A stretch of 61,753 bases of DNA from a virus, in IMG/VR virus record IMGVR_UViG_3300044643_000906, positions 1 to 61,753 of that record. One strand, 5' to 3'. The notes beneath the pieces are model-generated. The model made no database searches and had not been told where the DNA came from. It was given only the letters and a program-made list of their open reading frames with translations. The stretch's first letter is position 1; each line of letters begins with the position of its first letter. Positions 40,810 through 50,117 of the stretch are shown piece by piece. The position numbers and the translations under genes were made by a program.

Positions 40810-42942
40810 CTAGCCTCCTTGCTGCGGTGGTGGTGGTTGCGCGGGATTGCCAGCCGCCGCCCCGGGCGCGGGTGATGAAGGAGGAGCATCAGGCGCTGCA
40901 CCGGGGGGCGGCATGGGCTGTGGCGGGGGAGGTGGGGGTGGAGGAGGCGGGAGAAGGTAGGGGCGTACATCGAGGTCGTTGGCGTCAGCCCAATCGGAAA
41001 GAAGGGCATTGAGCGGCCCCGGATTCCCGGCTCCCGCCAGCTGCTGCAACATCGGCCCCAGCGTCTGGAGGGCCGCGTTCATGTTCTCTTGCTTGAAGGA
41101 TTTGTTGGGCTTCTTAGCGGAGCCCGCCTCGATGCGGTAAGTGAACTCGCGTGCGATCTCGCCAGCTGGGTCACCGCCGGAGGTCGTGAGATGGATCGAC
41201 CACGCCTCGGCACCAAGCGGGCCGAGCACCGGGGCAACGTCCTGCGGCTGCAACAGCCACCGGGCAGCCATTGCTTCCTTCCTCGCTATGTCGGAGAGCC
41301 AATCCTCCACGCTCGATGCCAGATCGTCTGGCCTGATCTGCATGCTGTCAGCCTTGACCTGCGCCTCGCTAGCACTTCTCAGTGCCGAGCGGGTTTGGCC
41401 GTAGACCAATTCCGTAAGCCCACAGCGCTTGTCGAACATTTGCGACACCTCGTTGATGAGGTTGGGCAAATCCGACGTGACGTTAGGGGACTGAAATACC
41501 GACATGATTTCGTTGACCGACTTGCCGAGAGCCTCGCTGATCTCAACGATCTTGAACCCGTTTTCGCTGGGCGCAAGAATCTGCTGCTTGAGGTCATAGT
41601 CAGCTGCCTTGCTCACGCCGATGATCGTCTCGCAGCTGATGGCGACTCGCTGCATGAGGAACGAGAAAGCCCATTGCATGAACCGTAGCTCACCGATTCC
41701 GGGCTTGATGTAGGAGAGCGGCCACAGCGAGTTCGGCTTAGGGTTGGGTGCCCACATCGAGAACGGCCAACCCTGAGCGTCAGCTGCCCAGAACGGTATC
41801 GGCCAGCTGGAGCGAGCACGCAGCGACTGCGGCAGGCCCTCTTCGTCGGTCGGCTCTTTCAAGCACTCGGGCGGGATGTTCAACGGGAACTCGACGCCAT
41901 CGGCCACGACTAGGTAGCAGAAGTCTCCAAGGGGATCGAAGATGCCCCTGTCTTCCTTCTTTGCACCCTTGAGACGGTCGCCAAAACCGCACTTCGACCA
42001 AATCTTCCAGTAGGTGACGAGGTCGTTGCTCTTCCCTGTGCGGTGCTTCTGCGAGCCGTTGTAGTCGTTACGCCGGTCGTCCACCTGCCGCGATGCGGAC
42101 GAGTAGCTCTCAAGGTTGGGCTTGAGGTCGTCGCGAGACAGGCCGAATTGTCGAGCCACCTGATCGATAGGCTGCACGCACCGCTTGGCACACCACTGAA
42201 TCTCCTGAATCACCTGAGCGTCTGGGTCAAGCAGTAGGTTGTCCACGCTATCCATGAACGAACCGATGAGGAGTGTCGGCTGTGCGGGCGGCACGTTCTC
42301 TACCTGCACTGCCTCAGTCCACAGCACACCGCCCCCCTTGATGATGCCCTCATCGATGGCTCGTCGGGAGTGCCCCTTCAAGTCGTTCTCGACGGGCGTG
42401 TAATTCAGGTAGGCCGACAGCAGTTCGGCTTGCAGCTTCTTCTTCTCCTCTTGCAGGATCACAGCCTGAGAGGTGTCCATGTAGGTCTGCAACGCCGGAT
42501 CGGGCATCGGCTGCCCGGTCATCGGGTCGATCTGCATGGACTCGGGACTCAGGCCCAGCATCTCCGGCGGCACGGCAGGGAACTTCCGCGGCGTGACAGT
42601 ACGCACCGGGTTCCGGGCGTACAGCACCGCGCCGATGAGCTTGACGGCTTCGAAGACACGGTTGATGGAGAGACGAAACGCAGGGGCAGGTGTCGGCCGG
42701 GACATGATGCTCTGGCCGCGAACATTGCTCTGGTTCATCGACCATGCACCGAGCCCGTCGAAGAACGCCATGCCCTCTCGGGCGTCGGCGTCGAACTGCG
42801 ACTTAGCCCGCTTGGCGGAAGCGATCTTCTGGAGCCAGCTGGCCGCAATCGGGCGAAGGGGAGACTCAGGAGGCAGCTTCGCCTGCTTGGGGTTCTCGTT
42901 GAGCGGGCCGTCGTCCTTGACCTCAAAGCCGTTGTCTTCCAT
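40810..42942 (-). CDS. Portal protein, 710 aa
   Basis: Size and location next to TerL and upstream of packaging-related genes match the large portal proteins of podoviruses. The helical N-terminal and stem regions and a Pro-rich disordered C-terminus (about 660-710, runs of P and Q) are typical. It shows the polar mixture of portal sequences (TRFRLSINRVFEAV-type, DPDAQVIQEIQWCAKR, SWPIPFWAADAQGWPFSMW). It forms the dodecameric ring through which DNA is packaged and ejected. Confidence 0.8.
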   Translation of the reverse strand: MEDNGFEVKDDGPLNENPKQAKLPPESPLRPIAASWLQKIASAKRAKSQFDADAREGMAFFDGLGAWSMNQSNVRGQSIMSRPTPAPAFRLSINRVFEAVKLIGAVLYARNPVRTVTPRKFPAVPPEMLGLSPESMQIDPMTGQPMPDPALQTYMDTSQAVILQEEKKKLQAELLSAYLNYTPVENDLKGHSRRAIDEGIIKGGGVLWTEAVQVENVPPAQPTLLIGSFMDSVDNLLLDPDAQVIQEIQWCAKRCVQPIDQVARQFGLSRDDLKPNLESYSSASRQVDDRRNDYNGSQKHRTGKSNDLVTYWKIWSKCGFGDRLKGAKKEDRGIFDPLGDFCYLVVADGVEFPLNIPPECLKEPTDEEGLPQSLRARSSWPIPFWAADAQGWPFSMWAPNPKPNSLWPLSYIKPGIGELRFMQWAFSFLMQRVAISCETIIGVSKAADYDLKQQILAPSENGFKIVEISEALGKSVNEIMSVFQSPNVTSDLPNLINEVSQMFDKRCGLTELVYGQTRSALRSASEAQVKADSMQIRPDDLASSVEDWLSDIARKEAMAARWLLQPQDVAPVLGPLGAEAWSIHLTTSGGDPAGEIAREFTYRIEAGSAKKPNKSFKQENMNAALQTLGPMLQQLAGAGNPGPLNALLSDWADANDLDVRPYLLPPPPPPPPPPQPMPPPGAAPDAPPSSPAPGAAAGNPAQPPPPQQGG

Positions 42943-42945
42943 TCG

Positions 42946-43287
42946 CTAGTCCTTCTTGTGCTTCGCCAGAACGGTCACCATCTGCGGGAGGATCGACTCC
43001 AGACGCTTCAGCAGTGCGGTCTTCGGGTGCAGCACCCACGCTCCCCACTGACGCCACTGCGGGTTCTCCTGAAGACCGGGGTCTTCCAGATGCCGCACGC
43101 TCGGCTTCTCGATGAAACCAAGGTCGGGACTGAAGATCAGGACTGAAACAGTCTTCACGCCCGGCCGACGGCATACCCAGCCGAGAACCGGCTCGGTGAG
43201 ATCGAGCGACGACGAGTAGTACAGAACCATGTCGCCAAGCTCGACTGACGGCATTTCGAAATCGCTAGACCCATTCTGAGATGTCAT
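42946..43287 (-). CDS. Hypothetical protein between TerL and portal, 113 aa
   Basis: The start is the ATG at 43287 (MTSQNGSSDFE), because the longer frame enters TerL. It overlaps the TerL end by 23 bp. The protein is soluble with a VLYYSSSLDLTEPVLGWVC strand-rich centre, and I recognise no family. Confidence 0.65.
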   Translation of the reverse strand: MTSQNGSSDFEMPSVELGDMVLYYSSSLDLTEPVLGWVCRRPGVKTVSVLIFSPDLGFIEKPSVRHLEDPGLQENPQWRQWGAWVLHPKTALLKRLESILPQMVTVLAKHKKD

Positions 43288-44968
43288 GCGCACTATCCTC
43301 CATTTCCTGAGACGAGAGGTCTGACTGTGGGCCGAGATAAGTGAACTTCGCCGGGCCCATCCGTTTACGGCGGCGCTCCATAAAGTCAATCATCCACTGA
43401 GGCATCTCGGGTTCCAAGTCAGTTTTCTTCTGTGGAACGTACTTAGGCTCGGCTGCAAATAGGTACTCCATGCACTGCACAGCATGGCACTCGCCCTTCG
43501 TGTTGGGCTCGTCAGTAACTACCGGCGTGCCGTTAACGATGACGGTCTTCTTCCGGTATCGCTTGAGTTCACGCTCAAGGTTCGGGCATGCATCACGCAG
43601 CACCCGGAGCTTGGTCTTGCCGTCCGGTCGAACGTGCAACGCGGAGCGAACAGCACTCGTTCGTGCGGCTACTTCGTCGCAGCCAGCCATGAACGCAGAC
43701 CCCGTAGAGAGCGAGCGTACCCCACGCTTCCTAAGCTCCTCTACATATTGAACGACAACCTGTCGCCCGGAGCCTATATCTCGCAGCCTTCCGCCGTGCA
43801 TGTCGATGATGAAGCTATAGAACGTCTGTCCCTTCACGACCTCTGCCAGCTTTTCCCCGAACGTCACGGCATTGCACTGCCGGATGTAGAGTTCGTCATA
43901 GATGACTGCATATGTGCTGTCAGGCGGGACGGCGAGAAACAGTACTGCGCAGACCTGATGACCCGGGTCTACCGCGAGGTATCGAGTCCACTCTTGGGGG
44001 ATCGTGCCACTGGGCAGCTGTGCCCGATCCATCCCATGCACGCTCATGTGGAAGCGTGGGTAAACCAGCACAGAGTCGGTGAGGAACTCGCCCTCGGATC
44101 GCATCCGAAGAACGTCCTCGCCCGCCGCGGCCCACCGCTCGATGGCCTTGGCTTTTTCTCCATCTTCAATGTGATCGTTATCAAGGAAGCGGAGAACGTA
44201 CTTCCTAATGTTCGGGTTCGGGTCTTCGCTCTCGGCGGCACGGTCGGCACGCTCGGACAAGCCCAGCAGCGACTCCGACCGGGAATGCGGCATGGCCGAC
44301 CACAGAAATCGGCCCTTCCTGTCAGCGAGCCTCGCCTGCAATTCAGGGATGAGGTTGTCTTGAGGGATGTCCTCGTCCACCCACACGAGGTCGGCGGAAA
44401 AGCCTTGGGGCGGCTCTGATTCGGCTGAGAAGAAGAAGATGCGTGTGCCGTTGGTTAGCTCGATGCAGTTGGCGTAGTTGGCCGACTTTTGTATCCAGCT
44501 GATCGACTTGATCATCCTCGGCGGAATCAGGGGCGGCGCAGGCTTGGACTCGCTCTTACGATCCGCATCTGTCTTGGGATCGAACGCACGCCACTGCTTC
44601 GTGGTCAGGTCGCGGATGATGCGAAACGCACCAGCCCGGAGGAGGTAAGGGACGCAGACCATACCCAAATGGGAATAGCTGCGACCGATCACCGCTATCA
44701 CCGCATCGCTCTTGGGATACTTGTTGTACGGGTCAGTGCCGGTGGCAGCCCGTGCCACCTCGATGGCGGTACACATCGTCTTGCCTGAACGATTGCCTCC
44801 GATGACCAGACGCTCGCTGACCGTGTCGGCGTGCATCCTGTCCTGCAACGGAGACGGGCGGTACAGACGCAGGGCCTCGATGCGGCGGTCGTTAAGTTCC
44901 GCCTGAAGCTCCCGCAGCTTGTCCTTCTGGTAACTAGACGTTACCGGGATCGACGGCAGCGGGTTCAC
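43265..44968 (-). CDS. terL: Terminase large subunit
   Basis: This 567-aa protein has the ATPase motor motifs Walker A GGNRSGKT (residues about 58-65) and Walker B LVWVDED (around 193), and a C-terminal nuclease domain with the conserved Asp in LAVDPG and further acidic residues (FIIDMHGG). It cuts and pumps DNA into the prohead. It overlaps the small zinc-finger protein gene upstream by 35 bp. Assignment is secure. Confidence 0.93.
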   Translation of the reverse strand: MNPLPSIPVTSSYQKDKLRELQAELNDRRIEALRLYRPSPLQDRMHADTVSERLVIGGNRSGKTMCTAIEVARAATGTDPYNKYPKSDAVIAVIGRSYSHLGMVCVPYLLRAGAFRIIRDLTTKQWRAFDPKTDADRKSESKPAPPLIPPRMIKSISWIQKSANYANCIELTNGTRIFFFSAESEPPQGFSADLVWVDEDIPQDNLIPELQARLADRKGRFLWSAMPHSRSESLLGLSERADRAAESEDPNPNIRKYVLRFLDNDHIEDGEKAKAIERWAAAGEDVLRMRSEGEFLTDSVLVYPRFHMSVHGMDRAQLPSGTIPQEWTRYLAVDPGHQVCAVLFLAVPPDSTYAVIYDELYIRQCNAVTFGEKLAEVVKGQTFYSFIIDMHGGRLRDIGSGRQVVVQYVEELRKRGVRSLSTGSAFMAGCDEVAARTSAVRSALHVRPDGKTKLRVLRDACPNLERELKRYRKKTVIVNGTPVVTDEPNTKGECHAVQCMEYLFAAEPKYVPQKKTDLEPEMPQWMIDFMERRRKRMGPAKFTYLGPQSDLSSQEMEDSAHDISEWV

Positions 44969-45470
44969 TGACCACCTCCAGAGTTAGCATCGGGGCACCA
45001 ATCGCCTGCCGAATGCGGAGGTCTAGCTCACCCTCAAGCTCCTCCTCGCTCCACAAGGCGAGAGGCTTCTTAGAGCCGCCCTGATCGGCGTTGACCGTGA
45101 CGAGCTTCGTGATCATCTCCATGATCTTGGTTCGCTGGGCTGATCCGGCCGGGGCGTCGAAGTAGTTCTTTAGCAGCAGCTGGCTGAATCCGTTCACGCC
45201 GCCGAAGCAGACCATCAGCTGCTCAAGCAACTCCGCGGAGTGCGGGATGTTCGTGCCGCCCTTGCGTGAGGCTTGGAGCAGCGTGTCTACAGCTGCTTCC
45301 TCCATCCGCCCCATCTGCCGGGAACGCTTCTCTCGCTTGGCATCAGCAGCTGCTCGCCGCAGACGAACAACGCATCCAATGCACTTCTGCACCCGCCTCT
45401 TGTAGACGGGGAAGTTGATGGTCGTGTCTTCCAGCTGCTCGCCGCAGTCTTCGCACACCCGAATAGCCAT
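44934..45470 (-). CDS. Zinc-ribbon protein, likely terminase small subunit
   Basis: The N-terminus has two CxxC pairs (CEDC, CIGC) that form a zinc ribbon, then a basic Arg/Lys helix region and a helical C-terminal half. It sits immediately upstream of TerL and overlaps its start, the usual place for TerS. Start: ATG at 45470 (MAIRVCEDCG) has a binding site; an earlier ATG at 45482 adds four residues. The TerS role is by position. Confidence 0.65.
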   Translation of the reverse strand: MAIRVCEDCGEQLEDTTINFPVYKRRVQKCIGCVVRLRRAAADAKREKRSRQMGRMEEAAVDTLLQASRKGGTNIPHSAELLEQLMVCFGGVNGFSQLLLKNYFDAPAGSAQRTKIMEMITKLVTVNADQGGSKKPLALWSEEELEGELDLRIRQAIGAPMLTLEVVSEPAAVDPGNV

Positions 45471-45549
45471 GATGAACTCCAACTAAGAACCGATCCGACG
45501 GGCGTCCCCGCCAGACCGGCCCCGAGCGTCCCGCACCAGCGGGACTATT

Positions 45550-45996
45550 TCAGGCCAACCCAGCGAGCGGCGTCCCGCCAATCCTGCGACCGCTACTACC
45601 GTAGAGGTTCACTGCGGTTTGCTGCGGAGCGCTCGTGGTGAGGCCGCTCAACAGGCCACCCCCACCCATCACCCGACCCATGGCACCTGCCTTAGCCATC
45701 TCTGCCGCATTGCGGCCAGCCACATCCTCGCCACGAATCCGCATGGCTTCGTTCTGGAGGCTCCGCTCATGGCCGACCTGCTGCATCGCACGCTCGTCGA
45801 ACAGCTGCGTTTGCCAGAGGTTCGTTTCGGCCTGCGTGTTGCCAAAATGCTCGGCGGCATTCTGGGCAGCGCCGGTGTTCATGAAGTTGTTCAGCTGCGC
45901 CGACCCGGGGTCGGAACGGGTCGCAAACGCGGCCCGCTGGAAGTGGCTGGCGTCGTTGTTGTAATCACGCTGGGTGACGTAACGTCCGCTTGGCAT
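45550..45996 (-). CDS. Virion-operon protein, 148 aa
   Basis: This Gln/Ala/Asn/Gly-rich, probably helical, soluble protein has a Gly-rich C-terminal part (GRVMGGGGLLSGL). No family is recognised. It overlaps nothing and lies between the TerS-like and 128-aa genes. Confidence 0.65.
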   Translation of the reverse strand: MPSGRYVTQRDYNNDASHFQRAAFATRSDPGSAQLNNFMNTGAAQNAAEHFGNTQAETNLWQTQLFDERAMQQVGHERSLQNEAMRIRGEDVAGRNAAEMAKAGAMGRVMGGGGLLSGLTTSAPQQTAVNLYGSSGRRIGGTPLAGLA

Positions 45997-45998
45997 GT

Positions 45999-46385
45999 TT
46001 ATTTCCCTGTTCTGTCCTGACCACGCATGTGCGGGTCAAAGTAGTCAACTGCGGTAGAGCCATCACTGTCGGTACTAGAGGACTCGCGAATGCCCTTGAC
46101 TCGCGTGCCCGGGAGAACGGCGTCGTCCCCCAGCTGCGTTCCGGTGTGGTATGCGTTTAAGTACCGCTGCAATCCTCGGATACGCTCGTTCGTGTCGAGC
46201 GTGGAGAGCGGGTCGTCAAGCAGTGCTTGATTCTTAGAGGCCCTGAGCTTTGAAAGCTCGTCGCCCTTCTTGGCGGCGAGGTCGTGCCCTGTGTGGTCAA
46301 AGTCGATGTCCGTAGACTGCGACTGCTTTGATCCAAACTTTGCCGCCCCGCCTTTGAAGTCTTGGCTTGGGTCGAGGAATGGCAT
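45999..46385 (-). CDS. Virion-operon protein, 128 aa
   Basis: This is a polar soluble protein with a helical centre (GDELSKLRASKNQALLDDPL). No family is recognised. It probably belongs to the head module, given its place between capsid and terminase genes. Confidence 0.65.
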   Translation of the reverse strand: MPFLDPSQDFKGGAAKFGSKQSQSTDIDFDHTGHDLAAKKGDELSKLRASKNQALLDDPLSTLDTNERIRGLQRYLNAYHTGTQLGDDAVLPGTRVKGIRESSSTDSDGSTAVDYFDPHMRGQDRTGK

Positions 46386-46463
46386 ATGGGCACCTAGAGA
46401 AGAGGCGGCGGGAGAGGGCTACTCGTCCCGCCGCCTGTGATCGCATCGTTCCTTGGTTACTGA

Positions 46464-46676
46464 TTACTTCGTAACCGTCTTGGCCCGCACCTTCTCGGCA
46501 CGGGATTCCAAGTTTTTGGCGACAAGCTTGCGGTGAATCGCGGCCCGCTCCTTGCGGCTCTCACGCTTCACCTCTTTCAACTGCGACTTCATGTCGAGGT
46601 AGTCGCGAGGATCGGCATCACCAGCAACCGCCAGAGACGCAGAGACAACACAGAGAAGACAGAGGACATACCGCAA
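46464..46676 (-). CDS. Small exported coiled-coil protein, 70 aa
   Basis: A signal peptide (MRYVLCLLCVVSASLAVAGD, with AVAG-D a plausible cleavage site) precedes a highly charged helical stretch (KSQLKEVKRESRKERAAIHR). It may act in the periplasm, as a spanin-like or envelope protein. No family is recognised. A signal peptide inside a head-gene block is unusual. Confidence 0.6.
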   Translation of the reverse strand: MRYVLCLLCVVSASLAVAGDADPRDYLDMKSQLKEVKRESRKERAAIHRKLVAKNLESRAEKVRAKTVTK

Positions 46677-46690
46677 GGATCACCTCCTCA

Positions 46691-47269
46691 TTACGGGGTT
46701 ACAGTGGGATCAACGGGGACAGTCTCAGCGACCGGAGCGACCACCGGCTCGGTGGTCGGAGTGGCCGTGGCATCGGGCGTGGTCGCGGCGGCATCGGCCG
46801 TCTCGCCTTCCGCCTCTTCGAACACCACGCGAACGGAAGGGTTCGTGTCGGTGTTTTCCGGCACTTCCTTACCGTCCACCACAAGCAGACGCGGAACCGG
46901 CGTTCCGTTCGTCATCAGATTGACACGGGTGCCCAGCGGCTGCTGGGTCGGGCCGTTGATGACGAGCCAGAACACCTCGCCCACAGGCACGCCCGTGGAC
47001 TTGACGTACTCGTCCACCACGCCGACATAACCCGACAGGGTCTGGTTCGTGCCCGGGAGCACGGCAGCAGCGGTGGTGTTGCGAAGAGCCACGCAGGTGA
47101 CGACCTCGTTGGAGAGGAGGACACCCGTCTTGGCGTTCACGTCAGTGAACTCTTTCTTGCGGCCGACGGTGGAGTTCCCGGTGGACGGGTCGGTCTTCTC
47201 GATGGGGTGAGCCCACAGAGCGCCGAGCACCAACCCACGACCGAAGCTGGGATCGAAAGTGTAGGACAT
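46691..47269 (-). CDS. Capsid decoration/stabilisation-like protein, 192 aa
   Basis: The central part (about 1-125) is beta-rich and Thr/Val/Gly-rich; the last 50 residues are disordered and rich in Ala, Thr and Pro. It follows the major capsid gene, where head decoration proteins often lie. Assignment is from position and composition. Confidence 0.6.
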   Translation of the reverse strand: MSYTFDPSFGRGLVLGALWAHPIEKTDPSTGNSTVGRKKEFTDVNAKTGVLLSNEVVTCVALRNTTAAAVLPGTNQTLSGYVGVVDEYVKSTGVPVGEVFWLVINGPTQQPLGTRVNLMTNGTPVPRLLVVDGKEVPENTDTNPSVRVVFEEAEGETADAAATTPDATATPTTEPVVAPVAETVPVDPTVTP

Positions 47270-47305
47270 GCGAACTGTTCCTTGGAACTGGAGTGAAGGT
47301 GTGGA

Positions 47306-48424
47306 TCAGGCGACGGCCGCGAGCTTGAAAAAATTCCTCGGACTGACAAAACGGAGGTTTGCTAAAACCGAAGCGACGTATTCGTATGCTTGGTTGTGTT
47401 GATTAAAGTAAGGGCCTTCGGCCGTGATCAGCTGCGACTCCATGCAGTGGAGGTACATGTTGTCGATGCTGAGGCCATACGCACAGCCCGTTGGCACAGC
47501 GTATTCGGTCGAGATTTCAACACCGTCCTGTTCGAACACGTCCGAGAAGCCGTAGGACTTCAGGCCGTTCGTCTTCGTGACGATGGCCCGCTCCTTGCTG
47601 TCGAGACGGTTCATGTAGTCGATGAACATCCGACGATCCATGATCACGAGGTTGACGGCGGCGTCTTTCGAATCATTTCTCTTTGTCTGATGAATCGCCT
47701 CACGAGTCGCCTCGACGCACTGATCCTTCCACGTCGCGGTCGCACCCTTGAAGAAGGTGCTCGTGTAGTTGCAGATAATCGGCGTGTAATAATCGTAGGA
47801 CTCATCGCACGCCACGTTGGGCCAGCTGCCCGTCTCCAGCTGCGAGCCCGCTTCCGCACCGAGTTCGGTGGAGAGGCCAGCGTACTCATCCTTCGCCCAA
47901 GCGAACGGATCAGCAGCGTTGGCCGCACGCTTCGCGCCGGTGGTCACGTTGACCGTGCCATCGTAGTTGAACATCGAGTCGAGGCCGCAGAAGCGATGCT
48001 CGTTGCCAGCCTTAAAACCGTCAACGTATACCTCCCTTGAGAGGTGCTGCTCCATGCTCTCCTGAAGACGCGCGCTCATCTTGCCAGCGACGTTGATCAA
48101 CGCCTGCTGACCACGGTTCTCCAGCATCTCGCGCCGCAGAATCGAATCCGTCACTTGGTAGCCGCGCCAATCGAGCTTCGCCGTCTTCCAGAGATTCTGG
48201 CGGCTGAAAACGCGAGGAGTTTCTCCATTATTGGACGACACGGGCTGGTTGCGGAATCTGACCTCCCACGAGAAGCCTCTGCCACTCTGGTTGGTGAGCA
48301 CATTGCCGCTGCCTTCAAGGGCTGCGTAGATGCGGAACTTGCGGAGGACGGCAATCTCTTCCTCACGCAAATAGTTCGTGATCGATGTGCCAATAGCCCG
48401 GGCCCAGTCAGTGGTACTCGCCAT
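47306..48424 (-). CDS. Major capsid protein, HK97-fold likely
   Basis: This 372-aa protein has the position (after a scaffold gene) and composition of an HK97-type capsid protein. The N-terminal helical arm (ITNYLREEEIAVLRKFRIYAAL) and later beta-rich segments (VFEQDGVEISTEYAVPTG) fit the N-arm and P-domain pattern. A scaffold gene directly upstream supports it. No direct homologue is named. Confidence 0.75.
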   Translation of the reverse strand: MASTTDWARAIGTSITNYLREEEIAVLRKFRIYAALEGSGNVLTNQSGRGFSWEVRFRNQPVSSNNGETPRVFSRQNLWKTAKLDWRGYQVTDSILRREMLENRGQQALINVAGKMSARLQESMEQHLSREVYVDGFKAGNEHRFCGLDSMFNYDGTVNVTTGAKRAANAADPFAWAKDEYAGLSTELGAEAGSQLETGSWPNVACDESYDYYTPIICNYTSTFFKGATATWKDQCVEATREAIHQTKRNDSKDAAVNLVIMDRRMFIDYMNRLDSKERAIVTKTNGLKSYGFSDVFEQDGVEISTEYAVPTGCAYGLSIDNMYLHCMESQLITAEGPYFNQHNQAYEYVASVLANLRFVSPRNFFKLAAVA

Positions 48425-48458
48425 AATCAGAGCAACCTTTCTTGTTCAGTTAGGCAGG

Positions 48459-49541
48459 TCAAATAAGACCTGCGTCCGATGCGTCGGCACGAAGCCGTTC
48501 TTCAAAAGACATCCCCTTGCGACCAGCTTCGGGGTTATTCGTCTGCACTCCAGCCCGGTTGGCCGTGCGCGAGGCTGCTCGTCGCAGATACTCCATGTTC
48601 GCCTCGGCCTGCGTGCGCTGCGGCGGCACTATGGTGCGAGCCGGAGCTTGGACGCGGTCAAGCTGCGATTGGAAGGACTGCTGACGGGCCTGACCTGCTT
48701 GTGCGTCAAGCACTTGATGCAGGAGGTCACGCTCAACCTTCTCCAGAGCAAACTGCCAGCGGGCTTCCGGTGAGGAGATGCCCAGCTGTGCTGCCTGCTC
48801 TATGTATCTTTTGGCAGCCTCTCCTTCTTTCGAAGAAATTTTGTTCACAGGATCGCTGTAGAGCCAATCCTTGTTCTGCTCTTCCAGCGTCTGGATGTAC
48901 TGCTGACGGCCCGCTTGCTCCAGCTGCTCGGCCACAATCTGCTGTGCCTGCTGCTGTGCCAGACGCGACACCATCGGTGCGAGAGCGTCTTCCGGGTTGG
49001 TCAGAAACTTCTCAGCGAAGTCCTGCTTGTACTGGAAGAACTCGGTGAGAGCGTGCTTCGCATCGAGCGGTGCGTCGGGATGAATCGTGTCCCTGCCGTT
49101 CTCGTCCTTGACGATGTAACGCTTGAAGGCGTCACGCATCGGCGGCGGGTTCCACCACTTCTCTTCCTGCGGCTGGGGTGCCGCCTGCACGGGAGCCTGC
49201 TGCGGGGCGGCTCCCGCCCTTTGCTCCGCAAGCCACTTGTCGAACTGAGGCCGGTGCTGAAGGTACTGCTGGGCGACCGGCATCATCTGCTGGTACTGCG
49301 AGAGGGCGTGTGTCGCCTGCTTCTCCCGCTCCAGACTCTGATACAGCCGCTGTGCAATCGCACGCTCGTCCTGACCCTGAAAGTCGGGCAGTGACTTAAA
49401 CGCATCCCACACCGTTGGTTGCGGGGCGACTTCACGTTCCTCGGGCTGCTCAACCTCTTCCGTTTCGGAGGACTCGTCTACGGAGTCCTGATCCGGGGAA
49501 TCGTCTTCAAGCTCTGCATCATCAATCATTTCGTCAGACAT
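48459..49541 (-). CDS. Scaffolding protein, 360 aa
   Basis: The protein is acidic, Gln-rich and helical. The N-terminal about 45 residues are almost all acidic (DDAELEDDSPDQDSVDES), the middle is Gln/Pro/Ala-rich, and the C-terminus is basic and helical (FEERLRADASDAGL). This bipolar charge plan and the position next to the capsid gene are typical of phage scaffolds. Confidence 0.8.
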   Translation of the reverse strand: MSDEMIDDAELEDDSPDQDSVDESSETEEVEQPEEREVAPQPTVWDAFKSLPDFQGQDERAIAQRLYQSLEREKQATHALSQYQQMMPVAQQYLQHRPQFDKWLAEQRAGAAPQQAPVQAAPQPQEEKWWNPPPMRDAFKRYIVKDENGRDTIHPDAPLDAKHALTEFFQYKQDFAEKFLTNPEDALAPMVSRLAQQQAQQIVAEQLEQAGRQQYIQTLEEQNKDWLYSDPVNKISSKEGEAAKRYIEQAAQLGISSPEARWQFALEKVERDLLHQVLDAQAGQARQQSFQSQLDRVQAPARTIVPPQRTQAEANMEYLRRAASRTANRAGVQTNNPEAGRKGMSFEERLRADASDAGLI

Positions 49542-49579
49542 ATTTCTCTCGCTCGGGGTGCTTCGGGGACGCTCGGGGA

Positions 49580-50035
49580 CTACCTAAATTGCTGCGTGAA
49601 GAACGCTTGGCCGTTACTCGCGATGACGACGCCAACGCCGATCTCGGTGTATTTGGCGTTGAGGATGTTGGCCCGATGGCCGGGTGAATTCATCCACGCA
49701 CGCATCACATCGGCCGGGTCTTTCTGGCCGTATGCCACGTTCTCACCCATGCCGGGCCAGTTGCTGTGGTACATCCGACGCTCGCTCGCCTGACGGCCAG
49801 ACCAGCTGCGTGCGGACTGCATCAGCGACAGCGTTACCTTCAGAGGACGCATGCCACGCATGCCACGCTCACTGTTAACGCGATCAGCGATCTCGTTCTC
49901 CCAGCCGGAGCCGACGTAGACGCGAGTGCAAACACCGTCTTTGCACTCAGTGCGGTAGAGACGATTGCCAGTTTCGCCATTCGCGAACTGCGAAAGGCAG
50001 GCCACCAGAAGGGCGGCAATGCATAGCCGTTTCAT
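49580..50035 (-). CDS. Secreted CAP-domain (SCP-like) protein, 151 aa
   Basis: A clear signal peptide (KRLCIAALLVACLSQFANG) precedes a complete CAP domain: MYHSNWPGMGENVAYG (conserved His and Glu), DVMRAWMNSPGHRANIL (the H-x-x-N type motif) and TEIGVGVV. CAP proteins act outside the cytoplasm in many hosts. ATG at 50035 has AGGAGAGG upstream. It is the first gene of the leftward virion operon as read. An exported CAP protein inside a phage genome is uncommon and may change the host surface. Confidence 0.85.
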   Translation of the reverse strand: MKRLCIAALLVACLSQFANGETGNRLYRTECKDGVCTRVYVGSGWENEIADRVNSERGMRGMRPLKVTLSLMQSARSWSGRQASERRMYHSNWPGMGENVAYGQKDPADVMRAWMNSPGHRANILNAKYTEIGVGVVIASNGQAFFTQQFR

Positions 50036-50117
50036 CAAAAACCTCTCCTCGGGGTAAGGGTTTCTGACTTTCTGGCCCGACAATCGAGAAATGCTCCATA
50101 AATTCTTTGGAGGCACC

